Shown one piece after another: positions 34,847 through 43,712 of a stretch of DNA of 64,000 bases. The translations under genes and the position numbers were made by a program. The notes beneath the pieces are model-generated. The model searched no databases. It saw only the letters and a program-made list of their open reading frames with translations, and was not told the DNA's origin. This stretch comes from Marinobacter caseinilyticus (GTDB lineage Bacteria > Pseudomonadota > Gammaproteobacteria > Pseudomonadales > Oleiphilaceae). The stretch covers positions 62,001 to 126,000 of the forward strand of contig NZ_WUQJ01000037.1 in NCBI RefSeq assembly GCF_011074955.1, written 5' to 3'. Position 1 is the stretch's first letter. Every line of letters starts with the position of its first letter.

Positions 34847-35014
34847 TCAGGTGTTGACCTGTTTCAGGTCATTGCCGTTGTTGACGATGTTGTCCTGACG
34901 GAGGTGGAGTTGAGCCAGTTTGTGATCAACAAAGGTTTTGGCGGTATACACCAGACCGCCCAGAACCATCAGTGAGACAATGGTGTACAGCGGCGAGGCA
35001 AGTTCGTACAGCAA
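34847..35014 (-). CDS. Small single-span membrane protein with TTG start
   Basis: A 55-residue product whose N terminus (LYELASPLYTIVSLMVLGGLVYTAKTFVDHK) forms one clear membrane helix, followed by a polar tail with HLRQDNIVNNGNDLKQ. No ATG gives the complete helix, but TTG 35014 is preceded by GGGAG with seven bases spacing. A longer frame reaches 35107. The gene converges on the esterase (4 bases apart) and is divergent from the lactonase-like gene. Function unknown; the call rests on the ribosome site and the helix. Confidence 0.5.
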   Translation of the reverse strand: MLYELASPLYTIVSLMVLGGLVYTAKTFVDHKLAQLHLRQDNIVNNGNDLKQVNT

Positions 35015-35145
35015 AGGGCTGCTCCCGGAAAAGTGGCTTTGCGATGCAGGATCGGCCAAAAAATGAGCGGCGGATAATACCGGAGGCACCAAAAAGGCAC
35101 AAGGCACGCGAGTGACCGAATGAATGGCAACAAAAGGATGCTGCT

Positions 35146-36231
35146 ATGAAATGGCTGCTGGGTTCAGCGCTGGTTCTGTTTGTACTGCTGGGTGGGTTTC
35201 TGCTGTCGCCGTCACCGGTCGACAGCAAGGCCTGGGATGCGCCTGCGCCCCCTGCCATGCGCGGTGCCCTCGCGCCCAACCAGCGCTTGCGATTGTCTGA
35301 CCTGCTGGCCAGGGGGCAGGTCTTCGGCCCTGAAGATACTGCCGTCGATGCTGATGGCCGTGTCTACACCGGCACCTGGGGCGGCGATATCGTGCGGATT
35401 TGGCCCACTGGTCGGGTCGAATCCTGGGTCAATACCGGTGGGCGGCCACTGGGGATGATGTTCGATAAGCAGGGTAACCTGATTGTGGCGGATGCCGGCA
35501 CAGGGCTGCTGTCGATCGATCCGGATGGCAACATCGAGCTATTGTCGCGCGAAGCCGAGGGCCTGCCCTTCAGGTTCGCCGATGACGTTGCCATTGCCCC
35601 GGACGGTCGAATTTACTTTACCGACGCCAGTTCTCAGTTCGACATTGAAAATTTCCGCCTCGACCTGCTGGAAATGCGACCCCATGGGAGATTGTTGCGC
35701 TACGACCCGCAAATCGGGAAGTCCGAAGTACTGCTGGCCAACCTGCATTTTGCCAACGGCGTCGCGGTATCGCCGGCGGGGGACTTCGTGCTGGTCAACG
35801 AGACCTGGAAATACAGGATCTTGAAATACTGGTTGAGCGGTCGCAAAGCCGGCCAGGCCGAAGTATTCGCGGAAAACCTGCCGGGATTTCCCGATAACCT
35901 GGCGGTTGATGACAAAGGCCGCTATTGGGTTGCGTTTCCTTCCCTGCGTGACAGTCAGGTTGATACGTTGCACAAGCAGCCCTGGCTGAAAGATCTGGTG
36001 GCCAAATTACCCGATTTCCTCAAGCCCAAGCCCCGACGCTATGGCTTGGTGGTCGCCTACGATCAAGAAGGTCGGGTGATTACCAGTCTGCACGATCGCA
36101 GCGGCACTCACCTGGAGGAAATCACCTCGGTAAACCCCCACGGTGGCTACCTATACTTTGGTTCACTACACAACGACCGCATTGGTCGTCTACCGTTGAG
36201 AGCCATTCCGGGGCTTGGAGACCGAGAGTAA
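35146..36231 (+). CDS. SMP-30/strictosidine synthase-like beta-propeller protein
   Basis: A 361-residue protein with an uncleaved N-terminal membrane anchor or signal (residues 2-22) and a six-bladed propeller of the strictosidine synthase/gluconolactonase type (GPEDTAVDADGRVYTGTWGGDIVRI, FADDVAIAPDGRIYFTDAS, FANGVAVSPAGDFVLVNET). The second half contains the PGFPDNLAVDDKGRYWVA motif shared with animal APMAP-type esterases. A periplasm-facing hydrolase is likely, but the substrate is unknown. The stop TAA shares a base with the ATG of the thioesterase gene, so the two are an operon. Confidence 0.85.
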   Translation: MKWLLGSALVLFVLLGGFLLSPSPVDSKAWDAPAPPAMRGALAPNQRLRLSDLLARGQVFGPEDTAVDADGRVYTGTWGGDIVRIWPTGRVESWVNTGGRPLGMMFDKQGNLIVADAGTGLLSIDPDGNIELLSREAEGLPFRFADDVAIAPDGRIYFTDASSQFDIENFRLDLLEMRPHGRLLRYDPQIGKSEVLLANLHFANGVAVSPAGDFVLVNETWKYRILKYWLSGRKAGQAEVFAENLPGFPDNLAVDDKGRYWVAFPSLRDSQVDTLHKQPWLKDLVAKLPDFLKPKPRRYGLVVAYDQEGRVITSLHDRSGTHLEEITSVNPHGGYLYFGSLHNDRIGRLPLRAIPGLGDRE

Positions 36232-36704
36232 TGACCGACGAGGCGATGAGTGACATAACCTGGGACCTGCCGGAGCCCTTTCTATTGACCATTGACGTGC
36301 AGCCGACCGACACCGACCGGTTGGGGCACGCCAACAATGTGGTCTATGTCCGTTGGCTGGAAGACATCAGTTGGGCGCACATCGAAGACCTGGGCATGAC
36401 GTGGGAACGTCACCAGGCAACGGGCAAGGCGATGGCGATTACCCGCACTGAAATTGATTATCTTGCGTCCGCTAATGCCGGTGACCGCTTACTGATGGCA
36501 ACCTGGCTGACCGGCTTTGACGGCCGCTTTCGCTCGTCCCGTCAGTTCCAACTGGTGCGACCAAGCGACCGTAAAGTGCTGGCCCGGGCGATTTCCCACC
36601 ACGCCTGTGTCGACCTCAAAACCCAGCGGCCCACACGGGTGCCAAAAGAATACAGTGAAATTCTGGGCGGTGCGGTGATAGTCGACGGTAAAGTCCAGTC
36701 CTGA
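36231..36704 (+). CDS. Acyl-CoA thioesterase, 4HBT (YbgC/FadM) family
   Basis: A 157-residue hotdog-fold protein. The motif TDTDRLGHANNVVYVRWLED holds the catalytic Asp and the GH-NN-Y pattern of the 4-hydroxybenzoyl-CoA thioesterase family. It probably hydrolyses acyl-CoA thioesters. Translation is coupled to the upstream propeller protein (stop and start overlap in TAATG). An inner start at 36246 (MSDITWD) is possible. Substrate chain length cannot be told from sequence. Confidence 0.87.
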   Translation: MTDEAMSDITWDLPEPFLLTIDVQPTDTDRLGHANNVVYVRWLEDISWAHIEDLGMTWERHQATGKAMAITRTEIDYLASANAGDRLLMATWLTGFDGRFRSSRQFQLVRPSDRKVLARAISHHACVDLKTQRPTRVPKEYSEILGGAVIVDGKVQS

Positions 36705-36797
36705 ACCGGGATTCACCGGATCCGCCTGGCGCAATATCTGCTAATCTGAATACTCTGCTCCAAGACTACTTCTGCAACAGTAAAAGGGGAGACGGCC

Positions 36798-37766
36798 GTG
36801 GAAACCACCATGCGACGAGTTGTGTATGACCACTTTGGTGACGCCAGTGTGCTTCGGCTTGAGTCGGTGGAACGGCCGGAGCCCGAGTCTCATGAAGTCT
36901 GTATCCGGGTGGCGGGTGCAGGCTTGAACCCCATCGACTGGAAGACCCGAAAAGGGTTGGGGTTTGCGGCCAGGCAAATCGAAGACCGTTTACCCTGGAC
37001 ACCGGGTTACGATGTTGCCGGCGAGGTGGTGGCCGTGGGGGAGGACGTCACTACGCTGGCAGCGGGCGACCGGGTCATGGGCATGGTGGGGTTCCCCGGC
37101 CGGGGCGGCTGCTACGCCGACTACACACTGGCGCGGGCGGATGAGCTGACCATCGTACCTGAGGAACTGGAGCTGGTGACGGCCGCCGGTTTACCGCTGG
37201 CCGCGTTGACCGCCTGGCAGGCACTGTTCGAGGTGGCGGAGTTGTCGGCGGGTCAGAAAATCCTGATTCACGCCGGTGCGGGCGGTGTGGGGCATTTTGC
37301 CGTTCAGTTTGCCCGGGTGTGTGGCGCGCATGTCATCGCGACGGCGTCAACGGGTAACAAGGATTTTCTGGCGGAACTGGGGGTGCACGAAGTCATTGAC
37401 TACCATGCCGCCGACATCGTTGATGAGTGTTATGGCCTGGATGTGGTGCTGGATCTGATTGGTGGTGAAACGGGCAAGCGTTCACTGCACACCCTGAGCG
37501 AGCACGGTGTACTGGTCACCATCCCGACAGTCACGGCGGACGACATCATTACCGCCGCGGAAGGCCTCGGTCTGAAGGCCCACGGCATGACCGTGCGGCC
37601 CGATGTATTCCACTTGGAAGAGATTGCCGAGCTGATTGAAGACGGTGATGTGCGCGTGCACATCGAACAGGCGTTTCCGCTGGCACAAGCGGCCGATGCG
37701 CATCGGCTGCTGGAAGGCGGCCATGTGCGCGGCAAGCTGGTGTTGGACTGCCGTCATTCCTCTTAG
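36798..37766 (+). CDS. NADPH:quinone reductase-like MDR oxidoreductase
   Basis: A 322-residue medium-chain dehydrogenase/reductase without zinc ligands. It has the GroES-like N-terminal domain (GAGLNPIDWKTRKG, GYDVAGEVVAVG) and a Rossmann domain with HAGAGGVGHFAVQFAR for NADPH. This is the QOR/YhdH-like quinone reductase group. The start is GTG 36798 with GGGGAG seven bases upstream; ATG 36810 is an alternative. It is convergent with the antiporter gene. The reaction is likely NADPH-dependent reduction of a quinone or enone. Confidence 0.9.
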   Translation: METTMRRVVYDHFGDASVLRLESVERPEPESHEVCIRVAGAGLNPIDWKTRKGLGFAARQIEDRLPWTPGYDVAGEVVAVGEDVTTLAAGDRVMGMVGFPGRGGCYADYTLARADELTIVPEELELVTAAGLPLAALTAWQALFEVAELSAGQKILIHAGAGGVGHFAVQFARVCGAHVIATASTGNKDFLAELGVHEVIDYHAADIVDECYGLDVVLDLIGGETGKRSLHTLSEHGVLVTIPTVTADDIITAAEGLGLKAHGMTVRPDVFHLEEIAELIEDGDVRVHIEQAFPLAQAADAHRLLEGGHVRGKLVLDCRHSS

Positions 37767-37827
37767 GTGCGTGGCCCGGGCATTCCAGGGCGGCAGGAAA
37801 GGTTTGTCCTGTGTGAAAGGCGCCTTG

Positions 37828-39681
37828 TTATCCCGGCAGGTCTTCCGGTGACAACATCGGAGCGGGTTCCTTTTCTTTTCTCTCCTTGGGTGGTTGCGGT
37901 GGTACCAGGCTGAGCAACACCCAGCCCTTGTCGGGTTTCGCGGTGAAATCATCGGTTACGGCCAGCACCCGGTGACGGGGGTCAATAGTGAACAGCAGCA
38001 ACGCCTGCTGGTCATACTGTTGCTGAAAATCCTGGAAGGTAAACGCCTCGCTGAGCTGGGTGGTTTTTAGCTTGTAGCCTTTGCTGGCCATGCTGGCGAG
38101 CTTGGCGTAGCTGATATCTCCGAACAGGCCCCGGGTCTGCTGTATTTTTTCGGCGGTCTGGTGCCGTGATTTCTGGTCATGGTCGCCCTCCGATAGGCTG
38201 TAAACGCTGCCGCCACCAAACCAGTCCAGGAAGTGGTAGGTGGCCAGTGAGTTCATCTGCTTGTACGGCGAGATCACCAGCAAGTTACCGATGCCCGTCA
38301 GATCCAGGTGGGTTGAGGCGTGTTCGGAGACCGGATTACCAAAATACACCTGCAGGTTGTCCATGCGGGCCAACCTGACGTTCTCCCAGTTGGTATCCGT
38401 GAGTATGACCGGCACTTGCTGTTTTTTCAGTGCAAGTCCGATCTGGCGGGCGACCAGATTGGCGCCCAAAATCAGGAAGCCATAATCCGCCGGCTCCGCC
38501 ACCTTTAACAGCCGCGCGATGGGGCGGGCGGTCAGGCTCTGCAGCGTCACGGTGGCGATGATGACCATGAACACCAGCGGCACCAGCACGCCCGCACTCT
38601 CATAGCCCAGCTTCTGCAGCTGGAAGGCAAACAGGGCGGAAACCGCCGCCGCGACAATCCCGCGGGGTGCGACCCAGCTTAAAAACAATTTGTCGCGCCA
38701 GTTCAGGGTGGTGCCGATGGCGGCCAGAAAGATGCTGAGCGGGCGCGCCACCAGAATCAGCACCATCAACACTGTGACCAGACCCCAGCCGAGTTCGGCA
38801 ATGGCATTAAACTCCACCCGGGCGGCCAGGATGATGAACAGGGCCGAAATCAGCAGCACACTCAGGGATTCCTTGAACTCCAGAATGCTCTCGATCGGAA
38901 CCTGCTTCATGTTGGCCATCCAGATGCCCATGATGGTGACCGTCAGCAGGCCTGATTCGTGGGCCATTTCATTGGACAATGCGTAAGCGCCGAGCATGAA
39001 GGTCAGGGTGCCGGCGTTGTGCAAATACTGCGGCACCAGATGCTTGCGCAACGCTAAGCCGTTAAGCCAGCCTGCGGCGGCACCCATCAGGAAACCAATC
39101 AGCAGGGTTTTACCAAAAATGAACATCGAATGACCAAAAACGTTGCCTTGCCCCCAGGACACAATGCCCTCAAAAACCAGGACCGCAAGCAGAGCACCGA
39201 TGGGGTCGATAATGATGCCTTCCCAGCGCAGGATGTTGGCCAGTTTGGCGGCCGGCTTAACAGAGCGAAGTAAGGGGGCGATGACGGTGGGACCGGTCAC
39301 GATCGATATGGCACCAAACAGCAAGGCAACCTCCCAGGAAATATCCAGCGCCCAATGTGCCGCCAGCGTACCGATGGTGGCGGTGACGACTGAGCCGACC
39401 GGGATCAGGTTGCGAACCATCTTGCCGTGGCCCCGGATCTCGGCGTAACGCAGGGTCAGGCTGCCCTCGAACAGAATGATGGCGACGGCCAGGGAAATCA
39501 CCGGGAACAACAAGTCGCCGAACACCTGCTGGGGGTTTAGCCAGTTAAATAACGGGCCGGCGGCAATGCCACCTGCCAGCAAGAACAGAATGGCGGGCAC
39601 CCGTAAACGCCAAGCCAGCCACTGACAGAATAATGAAAGCACGCCAATGCTGGCGAGAAGAAGAACGGTGCTCACTGGCAT
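37828..39681 (-). CDS. CPA1-family Na+/H+ antiporter with TrkA-N domain
   Basis: A 617-residue transporter with about 12-13 membrane helices in the first 400 residues and a cytoplasmic TrkA-N (RCK) domain from about 415 (PADYGFLILGANLVARQIGLALKK). The membrane part has the antiporter segments TGPTVIAPLLRSVKPAAK and WEGIIIDPIGALLAV, the latter holding the ion-binding Asp. The NhaP-type core plus RCK tail suggests cation/proton exchange gated by nucleotide or redox state, useful for salt or pH homeostasis. It ends with a Pro/Lys/Glu-rich tail. It stands alone. Confidence 0.88.
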   Translation of the reverse strand: MPVSTVLLLASIGVLSLFCQWLAWRLRVPAILFLLAGGIAAGPLFNWLNPQQVFGDLLFPVISLAVAIILFEGSLTLRYAEIRGHGKMVRNLIPVGSVVTATIGTLAAHWALDISWEVALLFGAISIVTGPTVIAPLLRSVKPAAKLANILRWEGIIIDPIGALLAVLVFEGIVSWGQGNVFGHSMFIFGKTLLIGFLMGAAAGWLNGLALRKHLVPQYLHNAGTLTFMLGAYALSNEMAHESGLLTVTIMGIWMANMKQVPIESILEFKESLSVLLISALFIILAARVEFNAIAELGWGLVTVLMVLILVARPLSIFLAAIGTTLNWRDKLFLSWVAPRGIVAAAVSALFAFQLQKLGYESAGVLVPLVFMVIIATVTLQSLTARPIARLLKVAEPADYGFLILGANLVARQIGLALKKQQVPVILTDTNWENVRLARMDNLQVYFGNPVSEHASTHLDLTGIGNLLVISPYKQMNSLATYHFLDWFGGGSVYSLSEGDHDQKSRHQTAEKIQQTRGLFGDISYAKLASMASKGYKLKTTQLSEAFTFQDFQQQYDQQALLLFTIDPRHRVLAVTDDFTAKPDKGWVLLSLVPPQPPKERKEKEPAPMLSPEDLPG

Positions 39682-39791
39682 AGGGCGATTGGGTCCGTTG
39701 ACAGGGGTGGAGGACGTTGAATGAGTCCGAAGTCCGCTTCGGCTCGATTACGGCGTAACTGTGACCCAGCTACGACGCAACGAAGACGTAA

Positions 39792-40595
39792 CTACGACAG
39801 GCTCGGTTCCTGAGCCTTGCGTGCGATGCGATTAAGTAGCCGGGACGCGGCGATAAATCCAAAGCTCGCCGTCACCGGACTGGCCGCGCCAAAACCGGAG
39901 GCACAATCAAGCCGCACTGAGCCGTTGCCAGAGGGCTTCTGCAGGCACACTTCGCCATCGCCTGCAGGATACGTGAGCTGTTCCAGCGAGTATACGGCCT
40001 CAATGCCAAACCGGCGCTTGGGGTTGCGGGAGAAGCCGTACTCCCGGCGCAGCATATTACGGACCTTCGCCAACAACGGATCCTGGGTGGTTCGGCTCAG
40101 GTCGCCCACCTGGATCTGCGTCGGGTCCATCTGCCCGCCCGCGCCACCGGCGCAAATCAGGGGAATTTTATTGCGCTGGCAGTGAGCGATCAAGGCGGCT
40201 TTCGACTTGACGCTGTCAATGGCATCCACGGCGCCGTCCAGCTCCGAGGTGATCAGCTCGCCGACGTTTTTAGGGGTTACAAAACCAAAATGAATCTGAA
40301 TGTTGGCCTGAGGGTTGATGGCGCTCAGCCGGTCGGCAACGGCATCGGTTTTGGTGCGACCGTATTGGCCCGCCAAGGCGTGGGACTGCCGGTTGGTGTT
40401 GGACACGCATATGTCGTCCATATCGATCAGGGTCAATGTGCCAATGCCACTTCGGGCCAACGCTTCGGCGGCCCAGGACCCGACACCGCCAAGTCCGGCA
40501 ATGGCGATGTGGGCGTCGCGGAAGGCGTTCAGGGCGCGACGGCCGTACAGGCGCTCAATGCCGCCAAAACGGAGGGCGTAATCATCCGCTGTCAT
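39792..40595 (-). CDS. tcdA: tRNA threonylcarbamoyladenosine dehydratase TcdA
   Basis: TcdA (CsdL/YgdL) converts t6A37 to cyclic ct6A in tRNAs reading ANN codons, using ATP. The 267-residue product has the E1-like fold with ATP loop GLGGVGSW (34-41), the DMDDICVSNTNRQ segment and the substrate region SVKSKAALIAHC. ATG 40595 is chosen: GAGG precedes it by seven bases, and the ATG six bases earlier is too close to that site. No csdA/csdE neighbours are seen. Confidence 0.92.
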   Translation of the reverse strand: MTADDYALRFGGIERLYGRRALNAFRDAHIAIAGLGGVGSWAAEALARSGIGTLTLIDMDDICVSNTNRQSHALAGQYGRTKTDAVADRLSAINPQANIQIHFGFVTPKNVGELITSELDGAVDAIDSVKSKAALIAHCQRNKIPLICAGGAGGQMDPTQIQVGDLSRTTQDPLLAKVRNMLRREYGFSRNPKRRFGIEAVYSLEQLTYPAGDGEVCLQKPSGNGSVRLDCASGFGAASPVTASFGFIAASRLLNRIARKAQEPSLS

Positions 40596-40887
40596 AGCCA
40601 TGCCTCAACCAGTGCCGTAGGAATAAAGCGCAGATTGTACCCGAGATCCCGCATACTCGCAGCGTGTCGGCTTAAATGAACCGCCCTGCTGACCAACACA
40701 CAGGCATTAAAATGCCACGCCCCAGGGCGTGGCAGACAAGCGCGGGGTTAAACCCGGGGGCGTCAAACCAGACTCATCCAGAGTCCGGGTACCACCGACG
40801 ATTATCCGGCCCTGACCGAATAGCGGAAGGTCAAAAGCCGACCACAATCGATCATTTCCGACCCGATCAACAGAGAGGAACGCGTCA
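40596..40887. other. Intergenic region with hairpins, no gene
   Basis: About 290 bases between tcdA and the acyl-CoA dehydrogenase hold no credible gene. Short dyads occur at 40744-40754 (GGGTTAAACCC) and 40771-40785 (GACTC-N5-GAGTC) in addition to the terminator at 40713-40734. Read from the minus strand, the whole block looks like a structured 3' untranslated region of the dehydrogenase gene. Confidence 0.5.
40713..40734 (-). terminator. Terminator downstream of the acyl-CoA dehydrogenase gene
   Basis: A perfect 10-bp stem TGCCACGCCC / GGGCGTGGCA with a 2-base loop is followed on the minus strand by TTTT. It lies about 155 bases after the dehydrogenase stop, so the transcript would carry a long 3' tail. 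Confidence 0.65.
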
Positions 40888-42663
40888 TCAGACCGCCCAA
40901 TGCTCGTCGTTGAGGTCCATAATGGCCGCCTTGCCGCTGGTGATATCGGCCAGCAACCACTCTGTTTCCGGCAGCAACTTTTCAAAATAGAAGCGTGCCG
41001 ACACCCGCTTGCCTTCCAGCAAAGCCGTGTTGCCGTTGCCCGCATCCAGCTGGGCTTGGGCTACGTGCGCCATCTTGGACCACAGGTAGCCGATGGTGGT
41101 GAGCGCCATCAGCCGCAGGTAGGGCGTGGCAGCGGCGCCGGCTTGCTCGGGGTCGTTCGGGGCGTTGGTGGCCAGCCATACGGTTGCCTGCTCCAGCCGC
41201 TTGATGGCGGCTGTGAGCTCGTCCCGATAGGGTGCCGCCGGTGCATCCTTGAGAAAGCCACTGAACTCGCCGAACAAGGCTCGAACCAACTGGCCGCCTT
41301 TGAGGCTGAGCTTACGGCCCACCAGGTCCATCGCCTGGATGCCATTGGTGCCCTCATAAATGCGGGCAATACGGCCATCGCGCACCAGTTGCTCCAGTGG
41401 CCAGTCGGTGGTGAAGCCGGAGCCGCCCAAGACCTGCAGGCCGATGTTGCTGTTATTGGAGCCTTCGTCGGTCAGGAAGGACTTGACCACGGGAGTCAGT
41501 AATTGCACCAGATCGTCGGCGTTCTCACGAACCGACGCGTCAGTGTGAGCCACAGAGAGGTCGAGTTGCTGGCCGGTAAACAGGGCCAGTGCCCGCATGC
41601 CTTCGTTGAGCACCTTCTGGCGCATCAGCATACGGCGGACATCGGGGTGGACAATGATGGGGTCGGCTGGCCCATCCGGGTTTTTCGCGCCGCTGAGGGA
41701 ACGGCTTTGCAGGCGTTCCCGGGCAAACCCAAGGCTCTCCTGATAAGCCATCTCCGCCAGCCCAAGGCCCTGCATGCCGACCATCAGGCGAGCTTCGTTC
41801 ATCATGGTGAACATCGCTCGCATACCATCATTCGGCTCGCCGACCAGCCAGCCGGTGGCCCCCTCAAAGTTCATCACGCAGGTGGCAGAGCCTTTGATGC
41901 CCATTTTGTGTTCCAGGCCACCACAGAACGCCAGGTTACGGTCACCATCACCAGGCAGGATCTTGGGCACCGCAAACAGTGAGATACCCTTGGTGGTGTT
42001 GGGCGCGCCCGGAAGTTTTGCCAGTACCAGGTGAACGATGTTGTCGACCAGATCGTGTTCACCGCCGGTGATCCAGATTTTGGTGCCTTCAATGGCGTAG
42101 GAACCGTCGTCGTTCGGGGTCGCTTTGGTACGGATCAGTCCCAGGTCGGTGCCGCACTGGGGCTCGGTCAGACACATGGTGCCGGTCCACTCGCCGCTAA
42201 TCAGTTTTTCCAGGTAGGTCCGCTTAAGTTCGTCCGAACCGTGGGCGTGGATGGCACTGATGGCGCCGTGGGTCAGGCCGGGGTACATGCCAAGTGACAG
42301 ATTGGTGGAGCACACCATCTCATCAACAATGAACTTCAGCGTGTGAGGCAGGCCCTGGCCGCCGAATTCAATCGGAGCGTCCAGCGCCGTCCAGCCGCCT
42401 TCGACGAAACGCTGGTAGGCTGCCTTGAAGCCATCGGGCGTTGTCACTTCCTTGGTTCTCGGGTCGAATTGACAGCCTTGCTGGTCACCGACTTTGTTGG
42501 TGGGCTGAATGACTTCCGCCGCCAGTTTTGCCGCTTCCTCAATCACCGCGTCGATCAGGTCAGGGGTTGCGTCGGCATACGTCTCCAGTTCGTGCAGTTT
42601 GCCCACATCGAGAACATCGTTCAGTAGAAAACGGATATCATTCAAAGGTGCCTGATATTGCAT
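40888..42663 (-). CDS. Acyl-CoA dehydrogenase (DmdC/FadE type)
   Basis: A 591-residue flavoprotein of the large acyl-CoA dehydrogenase group, with an extra N-terminal segment (MQYQAPLNDIRFLLNDVLD) and an extra C-terminal domain. The FAD-binding motifs MCLTEPQCGTDLG and WITGGEHDL are present, and the catalytic glutamate is in ARIYEGTNGIQAMDL. This group includes 3-methylmercaptopropionyl-CoA dehydrogenase (DmdC) and medium/long-chain FadE enzymes of Pseudomonas; the sequence alone does not decide which. GAGAGA precedes ATG 42663. It stands alone, divergent from the SDR gene, which suggests beta-oxidation of external fatty acids. Confidence 0.9.
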   Translation of the reverse strand: MQYQAPLNDIRFLLNDVLDVGKLHELETYADATPDLIDAVIEEAAKLAAEVIQPTNKVGDQQGCQFDPRTKEVTTPDGFKAAYQRFVEGGWTALDAPIEFGGQGLPHTLKFIVDEMVCSTNLSLGMYPGLTHGAISAIHAHGSDELKRTYLEKLISGEWTGTMCLTEPQCGTDLGLIRTKATPNDDGSYAIEGTKIWITGGEHDLVDNIVHLVLAKLPGAPNTTKGISLFAVPKILPGDGDRNLAFCGGLEHKMGIKGSATCVMNFEGATGWLVGEPNDGMRAMFTMMNEARLMVGMQGLGLAEMAYQESLGFARERLQSRSLSGAKNPDGPADPIIVHPDVRRMLMRQKVLNEGMRALALFTGQQLDLSVAHTDASVRENADDLVQLLTPVVKSFLTDEGSNNSNIGLQVLGGSGFTTDWPLEQLVRDGRIARIYEGTNGIQAMDLVGRKLSLKGGQLVRALFGEFSGFLKDAPAAPYRDELTAAIKRLEQATVWLATNAPNDPEQAGAAATPYLRLMALTTIGYLWSKMAHVAQAQLDAGNGNTALLEGKRVSARFYFEKLLPETEWLLADITSGKAAIMDLNDEHWAV

Positions 42664-42882
42664 GTCGGTCTCTCGTATATCAAAAAATGAAGGGTTTCAC
42701 TGAGGGGCGAATCGCGCCGGAAAGGTAAAAATGACCATCTGATCTGTGTCAGCTAAAGATTCATACGTGCGTTTGAATGTGCTGGTTCACCGTTTAACGT
42801 CTGTTTTTTAAGGTGTTGCGTATCCAAGCCTATGAATGAGTTTTTTGGTTTTTTTAACGATGACGGTGGAGGGCAGAGGAGT

Positions 42883-43617
42883 ATGGCGACGATTGTGGTA
42901 GCGGGTGTGACCGGGGGCATTGGGCGAGCCATTGCGGAGCGATTATTGCGCTCCAGCGACACCCGCATTATCGGCCTGTGCCGGACCCCGGAAGCCGAAC
43001 ACACCTGGGTGGAGCAGGCCGAAGGGCGATTGACATTGATTCCGTGGGACGCCACCGATCCGGCTGGCTCCGGCGTCGGGCTGGAACAGGCGCTTGCTGC
43101 CGACGTACAGATTGACGGCGTGATATATGCAGTGGGCTTGCTGCACGGTGAGGGCCTGAAGCCGGAGAAACGCCTGGAAGAGCTCACCGCGGGCGCCTTG
43201 TCTCATGCTTTCATGGTGAACGCGGGCGCGTTTCCGCTGCTGCTGCAGGCATTGCTACCGTGGTTGCGTCACAAAGAGTACAAACGTTTCATGGCCATTT
43301 CTGCCAAGGTCGGCTCCATTGAAGACAATCAGATGGGCGGGTGGTATGCCTACCGAACCTCCAAGGCCGCCCTCAACATGTTGGTGCGAAATTTGTCGAT
43401 TGAGCTGCCCCGCCGTATGAAACCGGTCTGTTGTGTGGCGGTCCACCCCGGCACCACAAAAACCCAGTTAAGTGCGCCATTTGAGCAGTCGCTTGCTCAG
43501 CTTCAGGTCCACGCCGCCCAGGATACGGCCGCCAATATGGTGGCGATTTTTGAAGGTCTGCGGCCAGAGGACAACGGTCGGTTCTTCAGTTGGGATGGCT
43601 CACGTTTGCCTTGGTAG
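42883..43617 (+). CDS. Short-chain dehydrogenase/reductase (CsgA/C-factor-like)
   Basis: A 244-residue SDR with the coenzyme loop VVAGVTGGIGRAIAE and the catalytic YRTSK (YxxxK). It lies in the C-factor/CsgA-like cluster of SDRs, which are often found near ECF sigma/ChrR loci in marine bacteria. The start chosen is ATG 42883, nine bases after GGAGGG; an ATG 51 bases upstream adds an unlikely Phe/Asp-rich leader. It converges on chrR, sharing a bidirectional terminator. Substrate unknown. Confidence 0.85.
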   Translation: MATIVVAGVTGGIGRAIAERLLRSSDTRIIGLCRTPEAEHTWVEQAEGRLTLIPWDATDPAGSGVGLEQALAADVQIDGVIYAVGLLHGEGLKPEKRLEELTAGALSHAFMVNAGAFPLLLQALLPWLRHKEYKRFMAISAKVGSIEDNQMGGWYAYRTSKAALNMLVRNLSIELPRRMKPVCCVAVHPGTTKTQLSAPFEQSLAQLQVHAAQDTAANMVAIFEGLRPEDNGRFFSWDGSRLPW

Positions 43618-43639
43618 GGCGAATCGGCTGGTGGCAAAA

Positions 43640-43672
43640 AAAGGCCCCGATCATCGGATGATCGGGGCCTTT
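43640..43672. terminator. Bidirectional terminator between SDR and chrR
   Basis: A perfect 15-bp stem (AAAGGCCCCGATCAT and its complement) with a 3-base CGG loop is flanked by an A tract and a T tract, so it can stop transcription from both sides. Confidence 0.92.
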
Positions 43673-43712
43673 GGTTTCGACTGGATGGCTCAAGCCTGCA
43701 ATCAGCGGGCGG

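Noticed and set aside
39682..39791. Hidden gene between the antiporter and tcdA
   Set aside because: Only about 110 bases with no ribosome site or coding bias.
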